DNA of 64,000 bases, taken from Amycolatopsis mongoliensis (lineage in GTDB: Bacteria > Actinomycetota > Actinomycetes > Mycobacteriales > Pseudonocardiaceae). The stretch is taken from the NCBI RefSeq assembly GCF_030285665.1, contig NZ_CP127295.1, positions 7,254,001 to 7,318,000 on the forward strand, written 5' to 3'. Of the stretch, positions 15,008 through 21,857 are shown piece after piece. Each line of letters begins with the position of its first letter. Within the stretch, counting starts at the first letter, position 1. A program made the translations under genes and the position numbers. The notes beneath the pieces were generated by a model. It had not been told where the DNA came from. It searched no databases and worked only from the letters and a program-made list of their open reading frames with translations.

Positions 15008-16591
15008 ATGGACTCCGCGAACTGGTGGCGCGACGCCGTGGTCTACGAGGTCTACGTACGCAGCTTCGCCGACGCGGACGGGGACGGCACCGGGGATCTC
15101 GCGGGCCTGCGCTCGCGCCTGGGCCACCTGGCCGACCTCGGCGTGGACGCCGTGTGGACCACGCCGTGGTACCGCTCGCCGATGGTCGACGGCGGTTACG
15201 ACGTCGAGGACCACCGGACCCCCGATTCGCTGTTCGGCACGGACGCCGACGTGCTCGACCTGATCGCCGAAGCGCACCGGGCCGGGCTCCGGCTGCTGAT
15301 CGACGTCGTGCCGAACCACACCTCCGACCGCCACCCGTGGTTCCGCGCCGCGCTGGCCGCGGGCCCCGGCGCGCCCGAACGCACGCGGTACCACTTCCGG
15401 CCGGGCCGCGGCGCGGACGGCGAGCTGCCGCCGACCGACTGGCGCAGCGTCTTCGGCGGGCCGGCGTGGACGCGGGCCGCCGACGGCGAGTGGTACCTGC
15501 ACCTGTTCGCCCCGGAACAGCCCGACCTGAACTGGGACGACGCCGGGGTCCGGGCCGAGTTCGAGGACCTGCTGCGGTTCTGGTTCGCCCGCGGGGTGGA
15601 CGGGGTGCGCATCGACGTCGCCCACGGCCTGCTCAAGGACCCGGCCTTCCCCGACCTCGGTGCCGACGACGAAGAGATCGCGAAGCCGCCGGACCGCAGC
15701 GCGCACCCGCACTGGGACCTCGACGGGGTGCACGAGATCTACCGCTCGTGGCGCAAGATCGCCGGCGAGTTCGGCCCGGACCGGGTGTTCGTGGCGGAGG
15801 CGTGGGTCGACCGGCCGGACCGCCTCGCGCGGTACGTGCGCCCGGACGAGTTGCACACGGCGTTCAACTTCGACTTCCTGCGGTGCGACTGGGACGCGGC
15901 CGCGCTGCGCGAGGTGATCGACCGGACGCTCGAAGCGCTGCAAGTGGTCGGCGCGCCCGCGACGTGGGTGCTGTCCAACCACGACGTCGTCCGGCACGTG
16001 ACGCGGTTCGCGCCCGCCGGTGAGCTCGCGCTGGGCCGGCGGCGGGCCCGGGCGGCGCTGCTGCTGATGCTCGCCCTGCCCGGCGGCGCGTACCTGTACC
16101 AGGGCGAGGAGCTGGGACTGGCGGAGGTCGAAGACCTGCCCGAGGCGGTGCTCGCCGACCCGACGTGGGAACGCTCCGGCCACACCCGCCGCGGCCGCGA
16201 CGGCTGCCGGGTGCCGCTGCCGTGGTCGGGGACCGAGCCGCCGTTCGGCTTCGCGCCCGGCGGGGTGCGGACGTGGCTGCCCCAGCCGCCCCACTGGCGC
16301 ACGGCGACGGCCGAGGCCCAGGCGGCCGACCCGGGCTCGATGCTGCGGCTCTACCGGGCGGCCCTCGCCGCCCGCCGGGCGCACCCGGCGCTGGGCGACG
16401 GGACGTTGACGTGGCTGCCCGCGTTTCCCGGCGTGCTGTCCTTCGCGCGGGAGCCGGGGTTCGGGTGCGTGGTGAACCTGTCGGACCGGCCGTGCGAGCT
16501 GCCGGCGGATCGCGAGGTGCTGGTCTCGAGCGGGCCGCTGGAGGGCGGCAAGCTACCGCCGGATGCCGCGGTGTGGCTCGTCAGGAGGTGA
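15008..16591 (+). CDS. GH13 alpha-glucosidase / oligo-1,6-glucosidase-like enzyme
   Basis: A 527-residue cytosolic TIM-barrel glycoside hydrolase. Conserved regions are DVVPNHTSDRHPWF, GVDGVRIDVAHGLL (nucleophile Asp), RVFVAEAWVDRPDRL (acid/base Glu) and WVLSNHDVVRHV (third catalytic Asp). The start AnWWRDAVVYEVYVRSFADADGDGTGD is typical of family members that act on alpha-1,4 or alpha-1,6 oligosaccharides or on sucrose isomers. The ATG at 15008 fits the family start. It takes part in intracellular maltodextrin or trehalose-type sugar use. The exact substrate cannot be told. Confidence 0.9.
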   Translation: MDSANWWRDAVVYEVYVRSFADADGDGTGDLAGLRSRLGHLADLGVDAVWTTPWYRSPMVDGGYDVEDHRTPDSLFGTDADVLDLIAEAHRAGLRLLIDVVPNHTSDRHPWFRAALAAGPGAPERTRYHFRPGRGADGELPPTDWRSVFGGPAWTRAADGEWYLHLFAPEQPDLNWDDAGVRAEFEDLLRFWFARGVDGVRIDVAHGLLKDPAFPDLGADDEEIAKPPDRSAHPHWDLDGVHEIYRSWRKIAGEFGPDRVFVAEAWVDRPDRLARYVRPDELHTAFNFDFLRCDWDAAALREVIDRTLEALQVVGAPATWVLSNHDVVRHVTRFAPAGELALGRRRARAALLLMLALPGGAYLYQGEELGLAEVEDLPEAVLADPTWERSGHTRRGRDGCRVPLPWSGTEPPFGFAPGGVRTWLPQPPHWRTATAEAQAADPGSMLRLYRAALAARRAHPALGDGTLTWLPAFPGVLSFAREPGFGCVVNLSDRPCELPADREVLVSSGPLEGGKLPPDAAVWLVRR

Positions 16592-16623
16592 CCCGACGTC
16601 ACCCGGCCGGGTTGACTGAACCG

Positions 16624-16649
16624 GTGTGAAACCGGGAGCGGCGGGGTAC
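16624..16649 (+). promoter_or_regulatory. SigF/SigB-type promoter of the mini-ANTAR gene
   Basis: GTGT (16624-16627), a 16-bp spacer and GGGTAC (16644-16649), 45 bp before the ATG at 16694. One mismatch to GTTT-N15-17-GGGTAT in each element. It resembles promoters of other ANTAR and STAS genes in this window. Confidence 0.45.
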
Positions 16650-16693
16650 CCGGTCGCGTTGGTTGCCGCTCTGCCCGAGCCGGAGGTCGTCCG

Positions 16694-16882
16694 ATGCCCG
16701 TCCGCACGCCGCGTCCGCCCGCCACCGATGTCGTGGCCATGGCGTTGAAAGTCCTGGTGGCCCAAGGCATGTCGGGCGCGGCCGCGCAGGCGGCCCTGAT
16801 CTCGATGGCGCAGGAGCGGGGCCTGGCGGTGCGCAACTGCGCCGCGCTGGTCGTGGCCACCGTCGACGGGAGGATGGGCTGA
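16694..16882 (+). CDS. Mini-ANTAR-like protein
   Basis: A 62-residue protein that is almost only a three-helix ANTAR-like unit: DVVAMALKVLVAQGMSGAAA, then QAALISMAQERGLAVRNCAA, then a last short helix. ANTAR domains bind RNA hairpins and cause antitermination. Normally they are joined to a GAF, PAS or receiver domain, but here no sensor is present. Its third-position G/C bias and overlap (TGATG) with the next gene support a real gene. The family call is by pattern and needs a profile search. Confidence 0.6.
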   Translation: MPVRTPRPPATDVVAMALKVLVAQGMSGAAAQAALISMAQERGLAVRNCAALVVATVDGRMG

Positions 16883-17058
16883 TGGCCGTGGCCGGCGGGT
16901 TTTCGCGGTCCGGGAACGCCGACACCGGCGGGGGCGTGCTGCTCGCCGTCGGGCTGGTCGTCGCCTTCTTCACGTGGTGGTCGTGGTGGACCGTCGCGGG
17001 GATCGCGCTGACCGCGGCCGGCGTGCTGTGGCTCACGATGGCGAACCGGCAGGAGTAA
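16882..17058 (+). CDS. Small membrane protein with two helices
   Basis: A 58-residue protein whose ATG overlaps the preceding stop. GGGVLLAVGLVVAFFTWWSW and TVAGIALTAAGVLWLTMA are two transmembrane segments with a short Trp-rich turn. The first 12 residues are soluble and the end is NRQE. I recognise no family. The overlap with the mini-ANTAR gene suggests a shared stress-regulated transcript. Confidence 0.65.
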   Translation: MAVAGGFSRSGNADTGGGVLLAVGLVVAFFTWWSWWTVAGIALTAAGVLWLTMANRQE

Positions 17059-17071
17059 CCGGTCCGGGACG

Positions 17072-17112
17072 GGAAAGCCTCCCTCCGACCACCCGACGAG
17101 GAGAGGCTTTCC
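17072..17112 (+). promoter_or_regulatory. 5' leader hairpin abutting the hemerythrin start
   Basis: GGAAAGCCTC (17072-17081) and GAGGCTTTCC (17103-17112) pair perfectly over 10 bp. The right arm ends directly before the GTG at 17113, and the GAGGAG ribosome site (17098-17103) sits at the loop edge. Forming this hairpin would hinder initiation, so it may be a translational switch. Confidence 0.5.
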
Positions 17113-17667
17113 GTGCCTGACAAAGAAGAAGACGTCATCGACCTGCTCCGGCGGCAGCACCGGGAGATCCGCGCGATGTTCGCCGAGCTGGAGACCGCGA
17201 AGGGCGACCGGCGGCCGGAGCTGTTCCACGACCTCGTGCGGCTGCTGGCGGTGCACGAGACGGCGGAGGAGCTGGTCGTGCACCCGGAGATCCGGCACCT
17301 CGAGCCCGCGGCCGGGGCCGTCGTCGACGCGCGGCTGGGCGAGGAGCACCGGGCCAAGGAGCTCCTGACGACCCTGCAGAAGATGGGTCCCGGGGCCGAA
17401 GGGTTCGACACTCTGCTCCTCCAGCTGCGCGACGACGTCCTCGCGCACGCCGAGCACGAAGAGCGGGAGGAGTTCCCCCTGCTGCGCGCCCACCGGCCGC
17501 CGGAGCGCCTGCGGGCGATGGCGGCGACGGTCAAGGTGGCCGAAGCGGTGGGGCCGACCCGGCCGCACCCCGGCGTCGAGAGCGCGAAGGCGAACCTGGT
17601 GCTGGGGCCGCCGGCGGCGATCATGGACCGGGCGCGCGACCTCATCCGCGCCGCGCTCGGGGGTTGA
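17113..17667 (+). CDS. Hemerythrin HHE-domain protein
   Basis: A 184-residue protein from a GTG start. The di-iron ligand pattern is spread over four helices: RRQHREIRAMF, AVHETAEELVVHPEI, GEEHRAKELL and LAHAEHEEREEFPLL. HHE proteins bind oxygen, nitric oxide or peroxide through a non-haem di-iron centre. Residues after about 130 are a proline-containing tail seen in actinobacterial members. The leader hairpin and the neighbouring stress-type genes suggest a role in redox or envelope stress. The LigD gene follows after 31 bp. Confidence 0.9.
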   Translation: MPDKEEDVIDLLRRQHREIRAMFAELETAKGDRRPELFHDLVRLLAVHETAEELVVHPEIRHLEPAAGAVVDARLGEEHRAKELLTTLQKMGPGAEGFDTLLLQLRDDVLAHAEHEEREEFPLLRAHRPPERLRAMAATVKVAEAVGPTRPHPGVESAKANLVLGPPAAIMDRARDLIRAALGG

Positions 17668-17689
17668 GCGAGCCCGGCTGAGTGGGTAC
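17663..17689 (+). promoter_or_regulatory. SigF/SigB-type promoter of the LigD PE-Pol gene
   Basis: GTTG (17663-17666), a 17-bp spacer and GGGTAC (17684-17689), 9 bp before the ATG at 17699. The -35 overlaps the hemerythrin stop. A start site at or near the ATG would give an almost leaderless message. Confidence 0.45.
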
Positions 17690-17698
17690 CCCGTCGGC

Positions 17699-19276
17699 AT
17701 GGCAGACGTCCCGGCCCGCAAACTGCGCCGTTACCAGGAGATGCGCGACTTCGGCCGGACCGTCGAGCCGGCCGGCGGGGACCCGGGCGGGCCGGCCGGG
17801 CACCGGTTCGTGGTGCAGCGGCACCGCGCCCGGCGGCTGCACTACGACTTCCGGCTGGAGCTCGACGGCGTCCTGGTCAGCTGGGCGGTGCCGAAGGGGC
17901 CGACGCTCGACCCGAAGGCCCGCCGCCTGGCCGTGCACGTCGAAGACCACCCGATCGAGTACGCCGGCTTCGAAGGCGTGATCCCGCGCGGCGAGTACGG
18001 CGGCGGGGACGTCATCGTCTGGGACCGCGGGGTGTGGCGGCCGGTCGACGCCGACCCGGCCCGCGCGCTCGAGGACGGCACGCTGCACTTCGACCTCGAC
18101 GGCGAGAAGCTGGCCGGCCGGTTCGTCCTCGTCCGCACCGACCGCGGGGAGAAGGACCAGTGGTTCCTCCTGCACAAGGAGGACGACCACGCCGAGGCCG
18201 GCTGGGACGCCGAGGACCACCCGCGCTCGGTGAAGAGCGGCCGCACGAACGACGAGGTGGCCGCCGCGCCCGACGCGCTGTGGCACGGTGACCGGCCGGC
18301 CGCGCAGGCCGAGGAGGCCGTGGGGCTCGCCGCCGCGACCGGCGACGAGCTGGCGGCCCTGGACGCCCTCGGCGGCCGGGGCAAGTGGTCGGTCGCGGGG
18401 CGGGAGCTGTCCCTGACCAACCTCGACAAGGTCCTCTTCCCGGCGGCCGGCACCGGCGAGCCGGTGACCAAGCGCGACCTGATCCGGTACTACGTCACCG
18501 TCGGGCCGGTCATGCTGCCGTACCTGGCGGGCCGGCCCCTCAACACGAACCGCTTCCCGCAGGGCGTCACCGAACCGGGGTTCTGGCAGAAGGAAGTCCC
18601 GAAGCACGCACCCGGCTGGCTGACGACGTGGCGCAACGAGCGCGCCGAGGCGGGGGAGAGCCAGCGGTACGTCGTGGCGGACAGCGTCGCGACACTGGCG
18701 TGGCTGGCGAACTACGGCGCGCTCGAACTGCACGCCTGGACCTCGCGTGCCGCCGACGTCGACCATCCGACGTGGGTGCTGTTCGACATCGACCCGGGCC
18801 CGGAGACGTCGTTCGCGGAGGTCCTGGAGCTGGCGCGGCTGCACCGCACGGCGCTCGAGCACCTCGGCCTGACCGGGCGGCCGAAGGTGACCGGGCAGCG
18901 CGGGATCCAGGTGTGGGTGCCGATCGCGCCGCACTGCACCTTCGAGCAGACCCGGGCGTGGGCGGAGACGGTGTCGAAGACGATCGGGCGGGTCCTGCCG
19001 GACCTGGTCAGCTGGGCTTGGGCGAAAGACAAGCGCCGGGGCCGGGCCCGGCTCGACTACACGCAGAACGTGCTCAACAAGACGCTGGTCGCGCCGTACA
19101 GCGTGCGGCCGCGGCCCGGGGCGCCGGCGTCGGTGCCACTGGAGTGGGACGAGCTCGACGACGACGAGCTCGCGCCGGACCGGTGGACGATCCGGGACGT
19201 CCCGGCCCGGCTGGCCGAGCGCGGTGACCCGTTCGCGAAGCTGCTCGGGATCGAGCAGAAGCTCCCGGGCCTCTAG
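17699..19276 (+). CDS. LigD-type fusion of 3'-phosphoesterase and polymerase domains (no ligase domain)
   Basis: A 525-residue protein. Residues about 30-160 are the LigD 3'-phosphoesterase domain: FVVQRHRARRLHYDFRLELD, WAVPKGPTLDPKARRLAVHV and EYGGGDVIVWDRG. Residues about 225-520 are the archaeo-eukaryotic primase-like polymerase domain: LTNLDKVLFPAAG, RPLNTNRFPQGV, catalytic DxD in LFDIDPGPETSF, and ARLDYTQNVLNKT. In classical LigD these are joined to an ATP-dependent ligase for non-homologous end joining. Here the ligase is absent, but a separate ligase gene lies at 34711 and another polymerase domain at 32620. No Ku gene is visible. Confidence 0.9.
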   Translation: MADVPARKLRRYQEMRDFGRTVEPAGGDPGGPAGHRFVVQRHRARRLHYDFRLELDGVLVSWAVPKGPTLDPKARRLAVHVEDHPIEYAGFEGVIPRGEYGGGDVIVWDRGVWRPVDADPARALEDGTLHFDLDGEKLAGRFVLVRTDRGEKDQWFLLHKEDDHAEAGWDAEDHPRSVKSGRTNDEVAAAPDALWHGDRPAAQAEEAVGLAAATGDELAALDALGGRGKWSVAGRELSLTNLDKVLFPAAGTGEPVTKRDLIRYYVTVGPVMLPYLAGRPLNTNRFPQGVTEPGFWQKEVPKHAPGWLTTWRNERAEAGESQRYVVADSVATLAWLANYGALELHAWTSRAADVDHPTWVLFDIDPGPETSFAEVLELARLHRTALEHLGLTGRPKVTGQRGIQVWVPIAPHCTFEQTRAWAETVSKTIGRVLPDLVSWAWAKDKRRGRARLDYTQNVLNKTLVAPYSVRPRPGAPASVPLEWDELDDDELAPDRWTIRDVPARLAERGDPFAKLLGIEQKLPGL

Positions 19277-19335
19277 CGTCGCGCGTGGCTAGCCGTTTGA
19301 CGCTCGGGGTGGTTCTCGCGGGTCTGCCGCGGCTC

Positions 19336-19381
19336 GTCGTGAGTGAGAAACAGGGTTGGAACACCGTTTCTCACTCACGAC
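19336..19381. terminator. Two-way hairpin between LigD and ribokinase-like genes
   Basis: GTCGTGAGTGAGAAAC (19336-19351) pairs perfectly with GTTTCTCACTCACGAC (19366-19381) across a 14-nt loop that begins AGGGTT. It lies between the convergent stops at 19276 and 19392. It closely matches the hairpin at 1712-1763 in sequence and layout. Confidence 0.75.
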
Positions 19382-19391
19382 CTGGCGGCCG

Positions 19392-20330
19392 TCAGGCGTG
19401 GACGGTTTCGAGCCGCCGGGGCCGCAGCCGGTCGAGGTCGGGGCGGGACAGGCGCGGCCGTCCGCCCGCGTGCTCGGTCGTGGCCGCGGCCGCCGCGACC
19501 GCCAGGCACGCCGCCGTCTCCAGCGGACGGCGGCGGGTCAGCCCCGCCGTCAGGGCCGCGACCAGCGCGTCCCCGGCCCCGGTCGGGTCGACCACCTCGG
19601 TCTCGACGTGCGGCACGAACCACGCCTCGCCCGGCCCGGCGAACAGGTTTCCCTGCCCCGCCACCTCGAGGACCACCAGCGACGGCCCGCGCCGCCGGAG
19701 CTCCGCCGCGGCGCGGGCCGCGCCGGCGACGTCGGCCACCGGCTGCCCGGTGAGCAGCTCGGCTTCGCGGCCGTCGGCGCGGACGACGTCGGCGAGGGCG
19801 AGCAGGTCGCTCGCGAAAGCGCCGTCCTCGGGTGCGCCGTCCAGGACGACCCGGGTGCCCGCGGTGTGCGCGAGCCGGGCCGCCGGCAACGCCGCCCGGG
19901 CGGGCTGCTGCAGCTGGACGATGAGGGACCCGGCGGCCGAGATCGGGCCGGCCGCGGCGGCCACGTCGGTCTCGGTCACCAGCGTCGCGTCCGGGACGTG
20001 CTCGAGGTAGCGGCGGCGCCCCTGGTCGTCGACCACGTCGACGACCAGCGCCGTCTCGGTGTCCGGCCGGCGGACCACGTGCGTGGTGCCGATCCGGTCG
20101 GCCCGCGCGCGGGCGAGCAGTGCGTCGCCGACGGCGTCCTGCCCGACGACGCCGACCAGCGACACCGTCACCCCGAGCTGGCTCAGCGCCACGGCCTGGT
20201 TGGCGCCCTTCCCGCCGAGCAGCACCTGCCGCTGCTTCACCGGCCCCGACGCGTCCGCCGGCGGGGCGTCCGGGACCTCGACCACCAGGTCGCGGGCGAT
20301 CTGCCCGACCACCACGACTTCGCTGAACAT
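19392..20330 (-). CDS. PfkB/ribokinase-family carbohydrate kinase
   Basis: A 312-residue protein. PfkB signatures: VLLGGKGANQAVALSQLGVT near the N-terminus and VVDPTGAGDALVAALTAGLT with the catalytic Asp and anion hole near the C-terminus. It phosphorylates a sugar or nucleoside. Overall it is nearest to ribokinase, but the substrate is not proven. I chose the ATG at 20330 (MFSEVVVVGQIARD) because the fold begins there. A six-codon reading frame with its own strong ribosome site ends on this ATG (TGATG), so translation is probably coupled. A SigF-like promoter lies upstream. Confidence 0.85.
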   Translation of the reverse strand: MFSEVVVVGQIARDLVVEVPDAPPADASGPVKQRQVLLGGKGANQAVALSQLGVTVSLVGVVGQDAVGDALLARARADRIGTTHVVRRPDTETALVVDVVDDQGRRRYLEHVPDATLVTETDVAAAAGPISAAGSLIVQLQQPARAALPAARLAHTAGTRVVLDGAPEDGAFASDLLALADVVRADGREAELLTGQPVADVAGAARAAAELRRRGPSLVVLEVAGQGNLFAGPGEAWFVPHVETEVVDPTGAGDALVAALTAGLTRRRPLETAACLAVAAAAATTEHAGGRPRLSRPDLDRLRPRRLETVHA

Positions 20331-20350
20331 CACCGGTACCGCCGGTCCAT
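20330..20350 (-). CDS. Six-codon leader peptide coupled to the kinase gene
   Basis: Minus-strand frame MDRRYR followed by TGA. GAGGAGG at 20355-20361 is spaced for this ATG (20350) and not for the kinase ATG (20330). The TGA and the kinase ATG share a base (TGATG). This would deliver terminating ribosomes to the kinase start. Function is inferred from layout. Confidence 0.5.
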   Translation of the reverse strand: MDRRYR

Positions 20351-20377
20351 GGCGCCTCCTCGGTTGGCGAAGATCGG

Positions 20378-20404
20378 CTACCCCGGCGCGGGCGGGGGAC
20401 AAAC
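20378..20404 (-). promoter_or_regulatory. SigF/SigB-type promoter of the kinase gene
   Basis: On the minus strand GTTT (20404-20401), a 17-bp spacer, then GGGTAG (20383-20378). Five of six bases match the GGGTAT element and the -35 is perfect. The leader peptide ribosome site follows about 17 bp downstream. Confidence 0.6.
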
Positions 20405-20545
20405 CGCTCGTTCGGGTCGTCCGGCCGTAACCGGGTGAACCACCGTTGCGCCGGACGGCGGTACCGGTTCGGCCGGAGCCCGGATGTGGATCACCGCGGG
20501 ATCGGGTAAATCAGTAGGACGAGACCCGGTGGAAGCGAGGTTCGG

Positions 20546-21322
20546 GTGACCGAGACACTGATGAACGCGGCGGACCGGTGGAGACCGCTGACCGAGTTGC
20601 TGCAGGCGCTGCTCGAGCGGATCACCGGCGAGCTGCCGGGGTGCCTCGGCGCGGGCCTCACCGTCGGCCACGCCGGCCGGCCGCCGCGAATGCTGGCCGC
20701 CGCGGGCGTCGCCGGTGAACTGGTGCCCGCCCAGCTGGCGCACGGCGGCCCGGTCGCCGTCGCGGTCGTGACCGGCGAGCCGGTGACGACCGACGACCTC
20801 TTCGCCGACGAACGCTGGCCCGGGCTCACCCGCGACGCCGTGCTCGCGGGCCGCCCGGAGCTCGCCGAGGTCCGCGGCGCGGCCGCCCTGCCCGGCATCT
20901 GGGACGACAGCAGCGCGTTCGTGCTGTCCGCGACGTTCGACCGGCCGCCCGGCGCCGAGATCCTGGCGGTCCTGCGACGCTACGAAAAACTCACCGAGAT
21001 GACCCTGGTCGTCGCGGAGACCGCCACCACGGGCGACCCGGACCAGACGCTGGACCTGCTGGCTTCCCGCGCGGCCATCGAGCAGGCGAAAGGCGCCGTC
21101 ATGGCCGTCCGGCGGTGTGCCCCGGACGAGGCCTGGCAGACGCTGCGCCGCACCAGCCAGGAGTTCAACGTGAAGGTCCGCGAGCTGGCCGTCGCCCTGG
21201 TCGAGCACCTCGGGGGCCGGATCTCCGGCACGCCCCCGTCCGGCGGGGTGCCGGAGATCCGGCCCGGCGCCCCGGCCCGGCACGCGGCCGAGCGGCTCTG
21301 GTCGGCGTTCACCGCGGAATAG
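20546..21322 (+). CDS. GAF-ANTAR domain protein (RNA-binding antiterminator type)
   Basis: A 258-residue protein from a GTG at 20546. Residues about 10-160 form a divergent GAF-like sensor (PVTTDDLFADERWPGLTRDA). Residues about 172-228 are the ANTAR domain: LLASRAAIEQAKGAVMAVRR, then PDEAWQTLRRTSQEFNVKVR and ELAVALVEHL. ANTAR proteins bind paired RNA hairpins in leader transcripts. The 3' end of this gene itself codes an 18-bp perfect hairpin. A weak GGGTAA element lies at 20504-20509. It opens a block of GAF-ANTAR, STAS and phosphatase genes. Confidence 0.87.
   Translation: MTETLMNAADRWRPLTELLQALLERITGELPGCLGAGLTVGHAGRPPRMLAAAGVAGELVPAQLAHGGPVAVAVVTGEPVTTDDLFADERWPGLTRDAVLAGRPELAEVRGAAALPGIWDDSSAFVLSATFDRPPGAEILAVLRRYEKLTEMTLVVAETATTGDPDQTLDLLASRAAIEQAKGAVMAVRRCAPDEAWQTLRRTSQEFNVKVRELAVALVEHLGGRISGTPPSGGVPEIRPGAPARHAAERLWSAFTAE
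21214..21265 (+). repeat. 18-bp perfect inverted repeat inside the 3' end of the ANTAR gene
   Basis: Arms at 21214-21231 and 21248-21265 are exact complements, with a 16-nt loop that can add a further CCCC/GGGG pair. It codes GGRISGTPPSGGVPEIRP. Such a long perfect stem is far beyond chance for a 52-bp stretch and must form a very stable RNA hairpin. Confidence 0.85.
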
Positions 21323-21325
21323 GGC

Positions 21326-21350
21326 GTTTCCGTTCCGGCGGTTTGGGTAT
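21326..21350 (+). promoter_or_regulatory. Consensus SigF/SigB-type promoter of the STAS gene
   Basis: GTTT (21326-21329), a 15-bp spacer and GGGTAT (21345-21350). Both elements match the actinobacterial consensus exactly. The STAS gene starts 69 bp downstream. This is the best copy in the window. Confidence 0.72.
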
Positions 21351-21419
21351 CAAGACCCCGACCTTGATCACCCCGCTGCGACGCCGGCCCCGCGCCGGCG
21401 CGGAAGGCCTGCCGAACCC

Positions 21420-21815
21420 GTGTCCCCCACCCTCCCGGTTCCCACCCGGTCCGCGCCGCTCACGGCGCGCCGGACGGAGTACCGCCCCGGTCTGCTGGTG
21501 CTGACCTTCGCCGGCGAGATCGACGCCCTGACCCTGCCGATCCTGGAGCGCGAGCTGGCGGCGTCCCCACCGGGAACGACCGTGGTGGACCTGTCCCAGG
21601 TGGCGTTCCTCGGGCTGGCCGGCGCCCGCGCCCTGGCGGCGGCCGCGGAGCTCGCGGGACGGGAGGGCGGGCGGTTCGGGGTGGTGGCGAACAGCCGGAC
21701 CCTGGCCCGGCTGTTCCGGATCACCGGGCTGGCCGCGGTGGTCCCGATGTTCGCTTCGCTCTCGGACGCGCTGCGGGAGCTGTTGGCGGCGGAGGTGCAG
21801 AACGCCGCCTGCTGA
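21420..21815 (+). CDS. STAS-domain anti-sigma factor antagonist
   Basis: A 131-residue protein from a GTG. The STAS fold is clear: GLLVLTFAGEIDALTLPILE, TTVVDLSQVAFLGLAGARAL, GGRFGVVANSRTLARLFRIT. The usual phosphorylated Ser in the D-x-S-G-V/L segment is replaced: here it reads AFLGLAGARAL, with Gly where Ser is expected. It may therefore not be switched by phosphorylation in the classic way. It lies under a consensus SigF-type promoter and converges on an RsbU-like phosphatase gene, so a partner-switching role is likely. Confidence 0.85.
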   Translation: MSPTLPVPTRSAPLTARRTEYRPGLLVLTFAGEIDALTLPILERELAASPPGTTVVDLSQVAFLGLAGARALAAAAELAGREGGRFGVVANSRTLARLFRITGLAAVVPMFASLSDALRELLAAEVQNAAC

Positions 21816-21857
21816 GCGCGGTTCCGGCGAGCGACCTCCTCGGACGCGGCGCCCAGC

